A stretch of DNA of 64,000 nt from Rhynchospora pubera (GCA_028095005.1 CM051460.1:80307676-80371675); one strand, 5' to 3'; shown: positions 1-13,344, counted from the first letter of the stretch. Numbers and translations: made by a program. The notes: a model not told the origin generated them from the sequence alone.

Positions 1-950
1 CATACAAACAAATAAGTTCAATGAAAATAAGTTGAATATGCATGTAAACTTCTGAACAAGTGATGACAATATTTATTTATTTGTAAGTGTTCACTTAGAT
101 TATCTCTATGTTCACCTTATTTAGTGTATATGTTCACTTTGTATTTAGCGATGACTGGGATGGTATATTTGCCGATGGCACTTATAATTCCTGAACAAAA
201 TGTCAATCTATCCATTCTATATAAAACTATATATATATATATCTTTTTTTTTTGGAAACAACTGAAAGAGTACCTCATCACTTTTCTATATAACCAGATA
301 AAGAAAAGTCACAAATTTACAATCATACAGAAATTGACCGCCAAAACAATGATATATTGGGTTGTATTGCAACGTGCACAATAGCATTACAATTTTACTT
401 GAAACTTGAAAGGACATCATGGAAGCAGAACAAAAACATTGGTACGTAGTTTAAACAGTAATAGAAATTTGCTCGTCCGACAATAAATAAATAAAATATT
501 TGTCAGTTTATTTCATTCTATTGAAACTTTGACCAATAACTTAAAAGTTTCCTCCTCTATGTCCGTTGCCTTTTTTTTTTTAATGATAGTTCATAACCCG
601 GACAGTAAAACAGGTAATTAACAACTCTAAAATAAAGTCTTTGGGAGTATGGAAAATTTGTAAACTTAATTGACATCAGCCAGAAAGAATTTGTTAGCAT
701 CCTGTCAAAGTCAAGAAAGGGCTACGGACATGATTTCATAATTAAGCCAATAAAAGGTAAATATATATACTATTTCAATAAATCCGAAGGTTTTCGAGGT
801 TCATTATTTTGTGTACTTCCCGAAATCTTTTACACTAATAACATCACTTCGTCAAAAAATAATAATAAAAATAAAAAAATATAAAAAAATAAATGAAGAG
901 AAAAGAGAGAAAAAAAAAACAATGTATTACACTACAAGTAGTAGTCTTAC
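1..950. other. AT-rich stretch, probably intron 1 of the left-edge receptor kinase
   Basis: This stretch follows the splice donor of the signal-peptide exon at 951-1041 on the minus strand. No malectin exon is visible, so the next exon must lie beyond the left edge. First introns elsewhere in the array range from about 0.1 to 1.3 kb, so this is not unusual. I see no other gene or mobile element in it. Confidence 0.5.
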
Positions 951-1041
951 TAAGAGAATCAAGCTGGCTATCGACTCCAGCAATAACAATACCCAGTACC
1001 AGAAGAACAAGGCCGCCGCCAACCATTTTTCTCAAGGACAT
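951..1041 (-). CDS. 5'-partial malectin-LRR receptor kinase, signal-peptide exon only
   Basis: First exon of another array member whose body lies off the left edge. From the methionine at 1026 it reads MVGGGLVLLVLGIVIAGVDS then QLDSL: a short start, a hydrophobic core and a small-residue cleavage site, as in the other copies, whose first exons end near SQxDS. The exon ends at a GTAAGA donor after 76 nt from that methionine, in phase 1, like RLK-2, RLK-3 and RLK-4 (76 nt, phase 1). A second in-frame methionine at 1041 would add five residues; I favour 1026 because its length matches the paralogues. An orphan exon of a degenerate copy cannot be excluded. Confidence 0.6.
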
Positions 1042-1153
1042 TTCCTGTCCCTGTCTTCTTCAAAACCTGACTGATAACAACTGTTCTTATAAGTGCAACC
1101 GATAATTGTAAAGAATCTCTATTTAAATTTCGAAATAAAGAATGTCCAGTTGA

Positions 1154-1460
1154 TTGACTTGTATTAGTCTTCTTCCAAGGACAGAAGGAACATCACGTTC
1201 TTGCATGTGTCTGGAGATAATTAACAAAAAAGTCAACCAGCATTTCTTTTTTTTAGGACCAGGTGTCGATTGCCAGGCCAGCAATGATTTAATCAAATCA
1301 AAAGTTGCATATTACAAATTACAAACGCAAATTTGACATAAGCAGAATTTTGTTTTGTTCTGCTTTGCTCTGTACATTTTCCTTTTTTTTCTCTTTTGTT
1401 TCTTTTCCTTTTACCCTTTTGTTTAGTCAGCCAGCATTTCTTACGTCAGATAATTTGACT
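1154..1460. promoter_or_regulatory. Three W-box motifs upstream of the left-edge receptor kinase
   Basis: TTGACT occurs at 1154-1159 and 1455-1460, and its complement AGTCAA at 1231-1236, about 130 to 430 bp upstream of the start at 1026. W-boxes (TTGAC followed by C or T) bind WRKY factors and are common in promoters of defence-induced receptor kinases of this family. Function is inferred from motif and position only. Confidence 0.3.
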
Positions 1461-3246
1461 AAGACCAAGTAAACGCATGCTCTTAAATAAACCACTTGTT
1501 GAGTTGTTGGTATTAATTAGGTCTTCCATGTGATGACAAGTTGAGTTCTTATCTCTAAAGCTTTTAAAAAATGATGTTTCATCAAAATTTGTGCCGAGAA
1601 AAAAATTTCTTACAAACTTGAGAACTTTGAATATGTCTAGCACAGTTGAGGATGTGCAAACTCAAGACTTGTTCTAGGTCAAAATTGTTCAATCGGAGCA
1701 ACTATGTAACAGGAAATATACTGACCAAATACATGAAAATAACAAAAAAGAATTCTCCAAAATCTTGATTGATATTATGGAAACCAAACTAGTTGGTCCA
1801 TATTTTGTTTGTGGACGACAGGACGAGGTACAATTATTGTCTTTTGCGTTCTCTCTCAATTTAATTTTTCTGGACTATTTCAACTTGAGCCTAAGAATCA
1901 GTGCGTCTATTGGTTTGATGGTAATCTTGTCTTCTCTGTTTCTCTTACTTTTATCTCTTGTAATCCACACTATCACCGTGATGATAGTAACTGTTCTCGA
2001 GTCTCTATGCAAGCATCCCATGTGTTTATTCAGCACACGCAGATTGACCAGATGTACAGGTCCATAAGAGAATCTCTGATGTTTCAATGGGGTACGAAAG
2101 TCTTTTGAGAAGTAGCCCTGGGTTAAAGTATTTTTTTTAAGTATAAAGAAAGCCATGCTGTAGAGTTATCTTAATAGATATATCAAGGTATGTAATCTAG
2201 TGCACACAAGATGTTCGATATAATGTCTAAGTGCAACTTCATCAGTCTGAACCAGAATTTCAATTTGACTGCAATTCTGAATTAATTTAAAAGTCGATTG
2301 ATCTAAATCGTTTCAAGGTGGCAAGAAGAGCCGTAATTTTATAGTGTGATTTTTTCGGATTTATTAGGCGTGAATGTATTAATATTTATCAAAGTGAGAT
2401 TTACCTTTGATTTGGGGTATAAAACCTGTTGGACCAGATTATAACTTTGGCAAAATTTTCAATAGTTTATATCAATATCTATTAGCTTGTAAAAAACCTG
2501 AAGAAATGAAATGTATTTTTCAAACTATATATATAAGTTCATCGTAATGACACACATTGAGACTTACAAAGGTGGAGGAGCCAGTATTTGTTAACAAATT
2601 AACACAGTAGAGAGCGATCAGATATATATTAAACACATTAACTAATTATATGTTATGAGCATCAGCATCTAAAACTCCTTTATTACTTGTATCACTTAAT
2701 TTTGTCCGAGTTTGTCCAACTCCTAATCAGAACTTACTGTGGATAATCAAGTATTTGTTGCAGGATACATTGCTAATTTTCAAAATAAAAATATTTTCTG
2801 GTCTAATTGGGGCTGGGATTGATATATTGGGTTAATAGAAAATAATAAAATGATACTTCTGTTGTTCTCTTTGGACTTAAATTAAAATATAAAATGTAAG
2901 GAAATACAAAGATTTCGTTGACTCAGTCATATACATTTCTTTAACAGACCACACGCACCTTTGAACAAATTCAGAAATTACAGTATAAAGCTACTATGTT
3001 TACATGAAAATATGGTATCATATTTTGCATAGACCCATCTAATCATTAAATTGAGTGCAGAAAACCAAACTAAACTTAATAATAAAGATAATTTAATATA
3101 AAAACAAGAAAGCACAGAGCATTTGGCCATTTTTTGCTGAAGTACCTGTACTGTTATCAACAAAAATTACCAATTTATGACTCGCGAGTCGCGAGGGACT
3201 GACAGAAATAGAACAGAGCACTCAACTAAAGAAAGTAACTAGAAAA
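1461..3246. other. Spacer between RLK-1 and the left-edge gene
   Basis: No credible coding region. The part nearest RLK-1 (about 2700-2850) weakly resembles the 3' flanks of RLK-3 (about 31830-31960) and RLK-5 (about 62877-63060), including a gctgggat(t/g)gata motif, so the duplicated unit appears to extend past the stop codons. The rest is AT-rich, with nothing I recognise. Confidence 0.4.
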
Positions 3247-6039
3247 TTAGCACACTGTGGGACCTGGTGTGTGCATCCCACCCATATGAGCCATCTCAGA
3301 AACACTGTTCTGAGTAGTATTACATCTGAAATTGTAATTCCTTGAATAATGCTGTGAGTTCATATCATTTGTATTCCTGTTTCGGCTCTCCTGTGCAAAG
3401 ATCTCCAGATCCAGCCTTTTCTTGAGTTTGGCAGCCACTACATTCATTGCCGGCCTATCAGCAGAGCTGTTCTCCCAGCATTTGAGTGCCAGTTCGGTGA
3501 CCTTCCGAACAGAGTCTATGTCATAGTGACCATGCATTCTTGGGTCCATTATGCTTTCTATGCTTTCCATAGATAGCTTTTGCTTTACCCAGTGTGCCAC
3601 ATGTACATAGCTTCTTTCAGAAACCTCAATTATAGGAGGCTTTCCTGTGATAATCTCCAGGAGAACAACTGCGAAGCTGTACACATCACTCTTTTCACTT
3701 AGCTGACCTGTGGTTTGGTACCTGAAGGTGCACAAATGTACTTATGGCCATGTAAAATGCAATTTCGTTTTAATCTTTTATGCAAGAGGACACTTCTATC
3801 TGAGGCAAGGTTGGCCTACAAAATTTAACCTGTACTCAGGTTGAGGCAGTTGATCATTTCAACTGTCATTGTAATTGTGATAAGTATTAAAGTCTACATC
3901 CAGATAAAAAGGTGTTAGTATCATAAGGAAAAGAAACCATGAAGAAACAATATTGCGATATGAAAAGTAAAGACAATACAAGAAAAGGAAAAAGGTCTTA
4001 CTCTGGGTCAAGATAGCCATTGGTGCCTGCTACTTTAGTTGTAACATGGGTTGCATCATCGTTAAAAGTTCTGGACAGCCCAAAATCAGCAATCTTTGCT
4101 TCAAGATTTGCATTCAACAGAATGTTATCAGACTTCACATCTCTATGGATTATAGGAGGATCACACGCCTTATGCAAATATTCCAATCCTTCATTGTATA
4201 TGTTTAAATAGATAGTTAATTGAAGTCCCGATATTGCTATTTTCCTAATACGATTTCTGACTGAACATAGCCCTGATACCTCTGAATTTTAGTTTAATTT
4301 GTTAAAGGCATAAGCGAATAACACAAATTATATTATGGAAGCTCAGGACATTGTGGTAATTAAAGTACTTTTAATTTGGTGTTCTCAGTTGGTGTACAAT
4401 ATTTAATTATTTTATTGATATATGGTGCTTATGAGTTTCACACTAATTATGAAAGGTCTAAGAATTTTCCCAAGAATAATTGCTTGAGAATACTATATTG
4501 TAAAGAGATTTGGTACCAAGTGCAGATCCACATGCAATCCTAAGCCTTTGCTTCCAAGACAGAGGTCTGGCATTATCTGCAATTGATGGAATTGTAACAT
4601 TACATACTTGTACTTCCACAAGATAATAATTTCAATAATATATCCCGCTCCTGAGAAAAGATTAAGATTTGAGTGAAAAAGTAGTTAGTCACTTTTCAGC
4701 TTATCTTTTAGAGTTCCTTCTTTCATGTACTCGTATACAAGTCCCATGTGATCTCTGTCCAAGCAATATCCTATTAGCGGGACCAAATTTTTGTGATTAA
4801 TTCTTGTCAAATTTCGAGCCTGGAAACAAAGCAAATTGCCAATCACATATCTTAGTTTGACCTACCTGAACGAATGGTTTTAGCCCTACTAGCAAACGAG
4901 CCTACCCGATTGTGTGGAAATAAGAAAGGAAATTTGAGGCGATTTTGTTTGATCACGATTTTGGTATGATGAGAGAGGGTTGATTTATTTTTTCTCTTTT
5001 CTTTACTATGTGCACAAATTAAGAAAAAATAGGAAAGGAAACAACCATGATGTTAACACGGTCCAAAAGAAAGTTTTAAATGTTTTATCTCATTATTAAA
5101 TCTACACTACTGATCTGATCAAATCGCAAAAATGGACGGTCCATATTGCATTGGATAAACAATTATTTGCTCCTTTGGGTTCAAATTTTGGATAGATCTT
5201 TGGATTGGTGCTTTTATAAGTAGTAAAGATTAATGTAATAACTTATCTTTGAGAAGCTGTACTTCACTATTATGTATGGTAAATGTTGGTTTTGAAGGAG
5301 CTAAGTAAGAAAGATAAAGATAAATAAATAATAATAATAATAATACCTCAACCAAGAACCCTTCGACTCCAAGTGAAAATAATTGTGGATTCTTGACTAC
5401 TAGCATCTTGACTGCAACTTGTGTTTTATTTTCTAGGGAACCAAAATACACATGTCCAAATCCTCCTTCGCCAATTTTATTCTTGAAGTTATCAGTGATA
5501 CTCACCAATTTTTCATAACTGAACTGACGGTCAAAATTCAACATATCTGGTGTTGATGCTGTAATAGAAGAAACGGTGGTCAAAGTTAGCTCACTAGTTT
5601 AAAAAAAGAAGGGAAAATTTGTTCTGTACCCCTCAAAACTGAAGAAATACAGGATTTGCCCTCCGAAAGTTCAAACTCTTGATTTTACCCCCCGAAAATT
5701 GAGCCGCCTCCTTTATTTGCCCTTTTGACATATTTTATGTCATAAAATATTGTTAAATTAAATGAAAATAAATACATGACGATTATGCCCCTGTTTGAAT
5801 CTAACTCATTCGATTCAGACTAACCCATTCGATCAAAATCCCTTTCTTCTTCTTCTTCTTCCTCTCCTACTCCTCCTCTCGACAACCGTCTCTAACTAGC
5901 GAAATTTGTATTTTTCTGAAACGAAAATACCAAGCGGAATTTGCATTATGATGCTACTACTTTTCTTGAATGGCGGGCGTACTATGATGCTACAGATACA
6001 GTACTTTCTAGAATGAAAACACCAAGCGGAATTTGTATT

Positions 6040-6211
6040 GTTCTCATATTAGCAGAGTAAGCAATGGCCTCGTAGATGAGTTAGCAAAATTGGCTAGGAC
6101 CAGTAACATTGATTATGTGGGATTTACTTTTCCCTGCTTTTCAAATGTAATGAATTTGTAAGACTGTTTTTAATGGAAATTGCCTACGGGCTTTCACCCT
6201 AAAAAAAAAAT
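6040..6211 (+). pseudogene. LINE RNase H-like C-terminus and 3' tail inside the Pack-MULE
   Basis: The plus strand reads SRVSNGLVDELAKLARTSNI and continues to a TAA, resembling the R-x-x-N-x-x-A/V-D-x-L-A-K-L-A motif near the end of the RNase H domain of plant non-LTR retrotransposons. A short 3' region and a run of A residues (about 6201-6210) follow. It reads as a captured or earlier inserted LINE end rather than a gene. The assignment rests on this motif alone. Confidence 0.5.
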
Positions 6212-6265
6212 TCTCCATAGATCTCTCCCAATTCAATTTGATTTGAGACACTAGTGCTCATCCCC

Positions 6266-6457
6266 ATGGCAAATTCCCTCGCTAAGATCAGGTCCTTCTC
6301 GTCGGAGTCAGTGCCGAAGAGGAAGGTGGCGTTCCTCAGCGCCGCCGGAGGTATCGGCCAGCCTCTAGCACTTCTCATGAAGCTCAACCCTCTCGTTTCC
6401 ACGCTCTCTCTGTATGATATCATGGGAACACCTAGTATTGCCGCTGATGTCAATTGA
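6266..6457 (+). pseudogene. Captured N-terminal fragment of mitochondrial malate dehydrogenase
   Basis: The plus strand encodes about 63 residues from [20 protein letters not shown] through [20 protein letters not shown] and LSLYDI to AADVN, then stops. This matches the presequence end and first Rossmann segment of plant mitochondrial NAD-malate dehydrogenase, including the dinucleotide-binding glycines. The usual first G of the GAAGGIGQ loop is S here. The catalytic half is missing, so it cannot be an active enzyme. It lies inside the Pack-MULE, antisense to RLK-1, and is more GC-rich than its surroundings, as expected of captured exon sequence. It could give a short chimeric transcript, but nothing here shows expression. 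Confidence 0.85.
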
Positions 6458-7317
6458 GCGAAGAGGAGAGGAGGGGTTCTGGCGTGAGAGAGAGCGATTT
6501 GATTTGGGTTTAGTCTAGATCGAATTGGTTCCAATTCGATCAGGGCTAAAAGGGTCACAAATTGTCAATTTAATTATTTAATAATATTTTATGACATAAA
6601 AAATGTCAGAAGGGTAAATAAAGGAGGCTGTCCAACTTTCGAGGGGCAAAATCAAGAGTTTGAACTTTCGGGGGGCAAATTCTGTATTTCCTCAGTTTTG
6701 AGGGGTACAGAAAAAATTTTCCCAAAAAAGAAAATAAAAATTCAACATTTCTTTCTCTTGCTTCCTTTGGTCTTACGTTTACATAATTTTGGACAGCATA
6801 ATTCCTATACAGTTGGATTCTGGAATAGTGGTGGAATATATATATTTGCATAGTTTCCTACGTGATAATTGATTATTTGCTTGAGGAATGAAGTTGCATT
6901 CATTTGGTTTTCACATGTAAGAAAACATGCATGGTCAGAGATTTACAATTTTGTACTTAAATTAACGGAAGCAAATGTAAAGCTGGACTTGGACAACCGA
7001 GATTTTTTTCTCTTTAAGAGAACTTGTTCCACAGGTATATCCTAATTTGTAGCAGCTGTTATGAACTCCTTTTAATCTGAGAAAATTACTATCTGACACC
7101 ACCAGACTACTATGGTTCAAGTCACCAAGAATTTTTTGGTTAAATGTTGAATTGAATCCAAATCTCAGTCCTTTTGTTTTAAGTAATCTCTCATCTTACA
7201 TTCATAATAACTAAATTTGAGGACATAATACCACAAAATCAAATCCATTATCTAAAATTACAAACTAATAAAGAACCACAACGCCATTTAATTTCTTTAA
7301 CAGTGGCTAAATATGAA

Positions 7318-7600
7318 TTATTAGCACTAGTTGGGAACCGGTGCTATGAGGGGTGGTTTTAAAAATACATAAAAAACTGGTGTTAAAAACCAGCCAATTT
7401 GTTTTTATTTGTTTAATTGATCTATAGCACCAGTTTTTTTTAACTAATAACCGGTGCTAAAGATCTTATCTTTAATTCGGTTATTAGTTAATAACTACCC
7501 TTGCTAAAGATGCACCTTTTTTTATTTAATTTATTTAATTTTTAGCACTGGTTGTTTTTTTTTTATCTAATAACCGGTGCTAAAAATATCTTTAACCATG
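7318..7600. repeat. Hairpin-rich MITE-like repeat in RLK-1 intron
   Basis: Several inverted copies of a motif around taaccggtgctaaa and tttagcacyrgtt fill this stretch, just upstream of the transmembrane exon. It could fold into nested hairpins. I could not fix a target-site duplication, so family and exact ends are uncertain. Confidence 0.45.
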
Positions 7601-10600
7601 ATTTTATTGTTGTAGAATGAAAACTTAGAGAGAATTGAGAACTTACGTGTGCGCCATTTCAAGTATAGAATTGTTATGCAAACTATAAGGAGAAGAAGCA
7701 CAACCGCCACAGAAACCGCTATTGGAACTGCTATGCTTTTCTTATCCTTAATCTGTGGAAATGGAGGTGAAGATAGAGGTGGAGCAGCATTTCCGAACCT
7801 AAGAAGAGAACATATACTGAGAAGGCCAAGAGAATTGGAAGCTTGAGTAACTCAATCCCAGCAAGGCATCAAGTAGAGTGTATTCTTCCACGACTTAATT
7901 AACTTTTTTTTCTGTTGATGTTGTTTTCTCTTACATTTCAAATTTAAAATTTCTTGATACTTATTAGGCCCATAATAGTTCCGATCAAGTTCCACCTTTC
8001 TGATAAAAGGAGAGAGAGAACTCTTCAGACACACACTAAAGCACCATGGGGTAGAAGGCCAGAAATTTAATCCTGATTCTGCTGTCATTAATGGGTCCTG
8101 GTAACCTTCTATCCTCTGTCATGTCTATTCAATGACAGGAACCGCAGATAGTGTTTGCAATTATGCTGTTTGATTGATTTGACGTATTGGTTATACATTC
8201 AGTTTCTGACTGAACTAAGTGAGTGTGTTGTGTCCTCTCTTGATTTACTGGCAAGCAGAAGCAGAACATCCATATATTCTTTTTTAATTTCACCTACACA
8301 TTCTTGTGAATTTAAACTATATTTATCTGATAAGTTCATTATTAACATTTTTGTGTGTGTTATCATATGTTCAATTGTGTAATTTGAACTTAGCTTTTTG
8401 TTTATAAATTGCTATACAAATCTGCAACAAAACAAAAGTCGACCTAATATGTTGCAAAGCAATTTTACTGTACAGCTAGCAGAAGAAAAAATGTTGAAGA
8501 AAATAGTTCCTAAAGACGATTAACCTTACCTAAACGTTAGATCCCCATCATGATTTCTTTTCTGAAGTCCTGGAGGGAGGGTTGTTGAAATATTGTCATT
8601 TCCTGTTATGTCCCTGAAAATTCCAAATAATGATATTCCAATTGGTAATATTATTGTTCTACTGAAAATAAAGTAAAATTAAATCTGGACTTACAAGAAT
8701 TTAAGAGCAGCTAATTGATCTAACAAAGCAGGAAGAGGCCCCGATAATTTGTTATAAGACAAATCCCTAAAAAAATAGCAACAGAAAAATAAATTAGTAT
8801 GAGAATACAACTAACTTCACTAATCAGGGAAATAACTGCAAGGTATAATTTTGCACGACAGAAAAATGAAGGAACATGATGTCGACCTTTACAGTTTTTC
8901 CACATAGATTAACACAAAAATAAGGATTTTCAAGTTACAAACATTATTATTGTCAAAGAAATTCATCTTGGACTTAAAGGAACATACAATGACTCAAGAG
9001 CACTCAAATTTCCAAACCAAGATACTATGGCACCTGTCAGTCCACTGGATGAAAGGTTTCTGAAAAGAAATAAGAAAAAATAAAAACATTTTGCTAGTGA
9101 GTTTCTATAGTTCCTTTTGTGTTTCAAAAAAAAAAAAAAAACAAAACAAAACAAACAATAGGAAATTGTATGAATGGATGAAAATACTCACAAGGCTGTG
9201 ATCCTTGGAACATCGCTAGAATCAGAGGTGCAATAGACCCCAGCCCATGAGAGTTCTGTAGGACCACAAGGATCTCCATTCCAGCCTCTGTTTATTTTGT
9301 AGTTTGCCTTAATTCTATTCATCGAATTAACTGCAATTGAATCTGTATACATTATGGCATGTGGTATGTGGATCACTTTGTGACATAAGGCATGGTTGAA
9401 TTTTCTTGAGATCAAAGTTTGAAACATTAAAACTCTATTTTAAATAAAAGAAGCAGAGCTTAGAGGGAAAAATGGAAAAGAAAAAAAGGCAAATCATATG
9501 AAAACAAGCAAAATGATTTGAATGGTGATATGATCAGACAGAAAAATCTGTGGTGTACAGATTTTGATTCTCGTGATTCAAACAACTAATCCATTCAATC
9601 CACACATTAAAGAGTACACATAGAATGAGAATACTAGGATCAAACTTACCATCTCCGCTATCAGTGGGAACCCCAGTGGCAGGTGTAACGATATAAAGCT
9701 CAAATGCATTCATAAGTGGTGGAAGAGTTGAGTTTGGAGTAGCCTTAAGTGAAACGTTGTAACGAGTGTGAGCTGTATGCGTGTATGATGCCCATCCAGA
9801 ATATAGTATATCTGGCACAGTGGAGTTGTATGCTAGCTCTCCATTGGCAAATATATCAAACTGCCTAAGATCATTGGCTGGTATGTCCTGGATCTCGCCA
9901 ATGTGAAGAATTATAAAAAATATGGTGGATGTATTGTCACTGAACCAGGAGAGATCAATAGAAGTTTTGGTACTTGAAGATGTGGCAGCTGTTTGAATGA
10001 CGAGAGAGGGGGTATCGAAGTCCGTGTCAGGTTCTACAGGTAAGCTAGTTGAGATCTTTTTCCATGTTCCCCATGTGTAATTCCTCCAAATCCTGTCGTA
10101 CGGATCGTCAGGGTACCTATTATTTCATCATTTTAATAAATTACCTCTTTTGTAATCTTATAAAGAGTACACTAATTTCTTATGAGAATTCTGCATTTTC
10201 TTTTTATTTTGAGTCTGGACCAAGTAGAGAATTACATATATTCTGACAAAAATATAGAATTTTTAACTTCATATACATCTGTAATTTGTATAAAGTAAAA
10301 ATATATGTTATTACATATACATCTGAACTTCAATTAGTTACACTTATCACATATAGTATCTTTAGATAACACAGGAAATTTCAAAATACACATAAAGATA
10401 TGACTGAAAAACTCAAAAACAGTTGGTAACTACCATAATTAACTATATATATATTTTGTTTACCTCAGTTGATCGTTTCCTCCTAAATCCAGCCTGTCAG
10501 CGTAAACCAATGATTGGGTCAAACTTACAGCTTGGTAAATGCTCGTCTTCAATGGTCTTAATTCTAGTGCAGAAATAAAAGGAGTGCCAAGACCTTTATT

Positions 10601-11433
10601 AACAAGACAAACTTGTAGGTACTCAGAAGTAGCTGTAGCCATAATTTCAGTGAATAGCGCATCATCCACAGTGGTTATGTTTACTGTGTTCCAATAATTG
10701 ACCCAAATGGATATAAAAAGTGGGGGGCTTATTTAAGTTATCATAGTTCCCATACATGAATATTCCTCTTACAAGGTACTTTGATCTTACTGTCAATGAT
10801 CCGAACGTGTAGCAATTTCGGGTTCCATTGGGAAAACTCCTGACGGTGAGAAGTTACTTGATTAGGCCATCTACAGCATACTGAGAAGCGATTCTACGGT
10901 TTACTCCCGTGTCGATGAATTGACTGTCCGACACATAAGTTAACTTAGTATCGCTATCGACAAAACTTGAATTTGCTGTAAGTCCGCAATCAATGCTTAT
11001 GAAACCTGTAAAATGATCAAAATTTAAATTTTGGTAATTAATTTAAAAATCAAACTAAAAAATATTATCAAAACGAAAAGAAAATAATTTTGACCATAAC
11101 ATATACCCTATATAAAAATATAGTACATTATCCGTGATATAAGAGGCAAAACAAACAAAAAAACCATGCCAAAAAAAAAAAGTCTTAAGAAGCTGACTTT
11201 CATTTTCAACAATCTGAATTTGCTTTTTTTTTTCAGCAATCTGAATTTATGTGTAATTGGGCTCAAGCAGTCATGAATAAAATTATTTATTTTCCTTCTA
11301 TACAAACAAATTAAAGGAAAGATAGCTGCAGTTTCCTGTAAGGAGTATTTATTAATTAATTTATTTTTTTCAAGTTTTCGAAGCCCGGTGAAATAAAGTT
11401 AGTTACGGAAATTGCAATTGGCAACCGACCAAG

Positions 11434-12051
11434 TAGGGCTGTCAATGGGTACGGTACGGTAGAAGGTATTTTCATATCCGTACCCGTTAAAATTTTCTTT
11501 ATCCATACCCGTACCATACCCGTACCCGTTAAGAATTAACGGTAAGGATAGGATAACGGTACATAATGGGTAATAATAATATTATTAATTTAATAAAAAT
11601 ATATAATGTGATAAATAAATAATATCAAATAAATATATAGATAAAGTAAAATATTTAGATAATATTTTAGATATAACAAAAATTATGAAATTTATTCTCA
11701 TATCAATTGAATTCAAAAAATCTATATAACTAATTATAAATTATAATATAATATAGAATGAAAAATCATCATCATAAATAAGTTTGGATGAAGATCGAAA
11801 TTAATAACATATCTTTCGAAATATGCTAAAAACTTGATTATATATACATATATGTTTATAAAATATTACCCGTTAGATAATGGGTACGAAATAACCCTTA
11901 CCCGTAACCGTACCTGATAAGTTAACGAAAATTTTTTTTTACCCGTACCCATACCCGTTAGTCTAACAAAATTAAAACCTTATCCGTACCCGCCTTATCG
12001 AATACGGTACGGGTAGGGTAAACGGGTAAACGGGTTTCATTGACAGCCCTA
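11434..12051. mobile_element. Non-autonomous hAT-type element in RLK-1 intron 1
   Basis: The 618-bp element begins tagggctgtcaatg, ends with its inverse (cattgacagcccta), and is flanked by perfect 8-bp duplications (cgaccaag at 11426-11433 and 12052-12059). The 8-bp duplication and TAGGGCTG-type termini fit the hAT superfamily. There is no transposase. The subterminal parts are packed with degenerate variants of gtacccgt and acggtacggg; the middle is AT-rich. Confidence 0.88.
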
Positions 12052-12370
12052 CGACCAAGTGGGTTGTATTAATATTGCCGAAAAGGGCCAATCCAAAAGT
12101 GCATTGCCTATACAATGAAATGAAATAAAGTGTGTGTGTACTTAAACCAAACGTAGAATAGAAAAAGTAAATATGTAAATACAATATACAACAATGCCTA
12201 AATGCGTACCTTTAGAATCGGATTGGCTATGCACTCGTATGGAAGACACAGATATAACAAGAAATAAGTACCATAAAACCATTCTCGTCTAAGGATTAAT
12301 TCAGTCTTTTACTTGTTTCCTAGGCTTCTAATATAGCCACTCTTCAATACTACCTAAAGAATGATTCTTA

Positions 12371-12380
12371 TATTTATATA
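12371..12380 (-). promoter_or_regulatory. Candidate TATA box of RLK-1
   Basis: The minus strand reads TATATAAATA about 90 bp upstream of the RLK-1 start at 12282, a typical core-promoter distance in plants. The surrounding DNA is AT-rich, so the match could be chance. Confidence 0.35.
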
Positions 12381-13344
12381 TCACACTGCTTCTAGGCTTA
12401 AATAAATCCATGAAGGACAGCACGTTAATGATTATGATGTAATTTATACAAAACAGTCACCTGTTTTCTGTAATCGGATGTGCATAATCTTGCCTCTGAT
12501 GAAATCTTTGACGAAAGCTTCTCCAAACAATTGACTTTTATAGTTTGTCTATTTTACATTTGATTTTAGCTTGAATTGTCGTTGTACTACATAAAATGGT
12601 TGCTAGTACGGTCTTAGTTGGGAAGTTTTGGCTAGTTTTTCTTATAGTGGCTTAGTATAATATATAAGCTAAAGTAAATAATTGTGCTGGCCCACTGCTG
12701 GCCTTCAAAGGCTAAAGAACATGCTATCCATGCAAGAATGCTTCTGGGATATGAAAATTGTAGGTAAAATGACCATTGTACTGTTTATTATTTTTGTTTA
12801 TCGCTGTTGCAAGTGCCAGTGACGGTTTGTGAAGAAGAATACATGGCGACATAGCTAGTGGATTTTTTATTTTTTTTTATGTTGTAAATTATTGATACAT
12901 ATGAGGGTTGTTGCATGTTCTTAAATTAAATTCAAGGCACTGAATTGTTTGCTGAGAATGTTTACGTTCTCTGGTTTACTAATTCAGTACGTACAGGCCT
13001 TTCTAGGGTTGGATATTTTATTTCAAAAAAATTGACAACATGCAAAAATCTAAAGGATCTAGCTAAAAGCTAGCATATTTATTTCTATGGGTATTTTAGT
13101 AAAGATAATATTATTAAGTCACATTTAATCATGAAGAACTACATTATTAAAAGCCACCGTTATAATAATTAATGTTTAATACGAAATCATAAATTTATTT
13201 TAAACCTTTTTTATTTGTTATATTTATTTATTTCAAATAACAATCAGACAATATTACTAGTTATGAGAAAACTCTAATTACTGAGAATAATTAGGTTGGA
13301 AGAAAAGTAAATTTTTTTTTAAGATAAATTGGAAGTCTAAAACA

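Larger units (their letters stand above)
5611..6723. mobile_element. Pack-MULE with captured gene fragments in an RLK-1 intron
   Basis: The 1113-bp element has terminal inverted repeats of about 150-160 bp, both beginning GGGAAAATTT. It is flanked by perfect 9-bp duplications (aaaaaagaa at 5602-5610 and 6724-6732). Long inverted repeats with a 9-bp duplication define Mutator-like elements. The interior carries no transposase; instead it holds a malate dehydrogenase fragment and the end of a LINE, which makes it a Pack-MULE. It lies between the transmembrane and P-loop exons of RLK-1 without touching either. Confidence 0.88.
3247..12282 (-). pseudogene. RLK-1: malectin-like LRR receptor kinase, disrupted in the ectodomain
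   Basis: Thirteen exons in transcript order: 12210-12282, 10464-11005, 9650-10116, 9192-9330, 8988-9059, 8695-8766, 8530-8613, 7647-7798, 5347-5558, 4693-4819, 4517-4576, 4002-4188, 3247-3721. All have GT/AG borders and the array's shared phases. They encode a signal peptide (MVLWYLFLVISVSSIRVHS), a two-exon malectin-like domain, a GDPC linker, short LRRs, a transmembrane helix (IAVPIAVSVAVVLLLLIVCI) and an RD kinase with GEGGFG, VAVK, HRDVK and DFGLS. Two lesions lie in the first malectin exon: a TAA stop at 10854-10856 (codon 75) and a 2-nt deletion near 10701-10704 relative to RLK-2. The kinase exons remain open. The juxtamembrane exon is 212 nt, against 317-350 nt in the others, so the cytoplasmic linker is much shorter. 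The intron before it holds a Pack-MULE and intron 1 a hAT-type element. Confidence 0.85.

Noticed and set aside
6266..6457. A functional malate dehydrogenase gene
   Set aside because: Only the N-terminal 60-odd residues are present, inside a Pack-MULE, with no catalytic domain.
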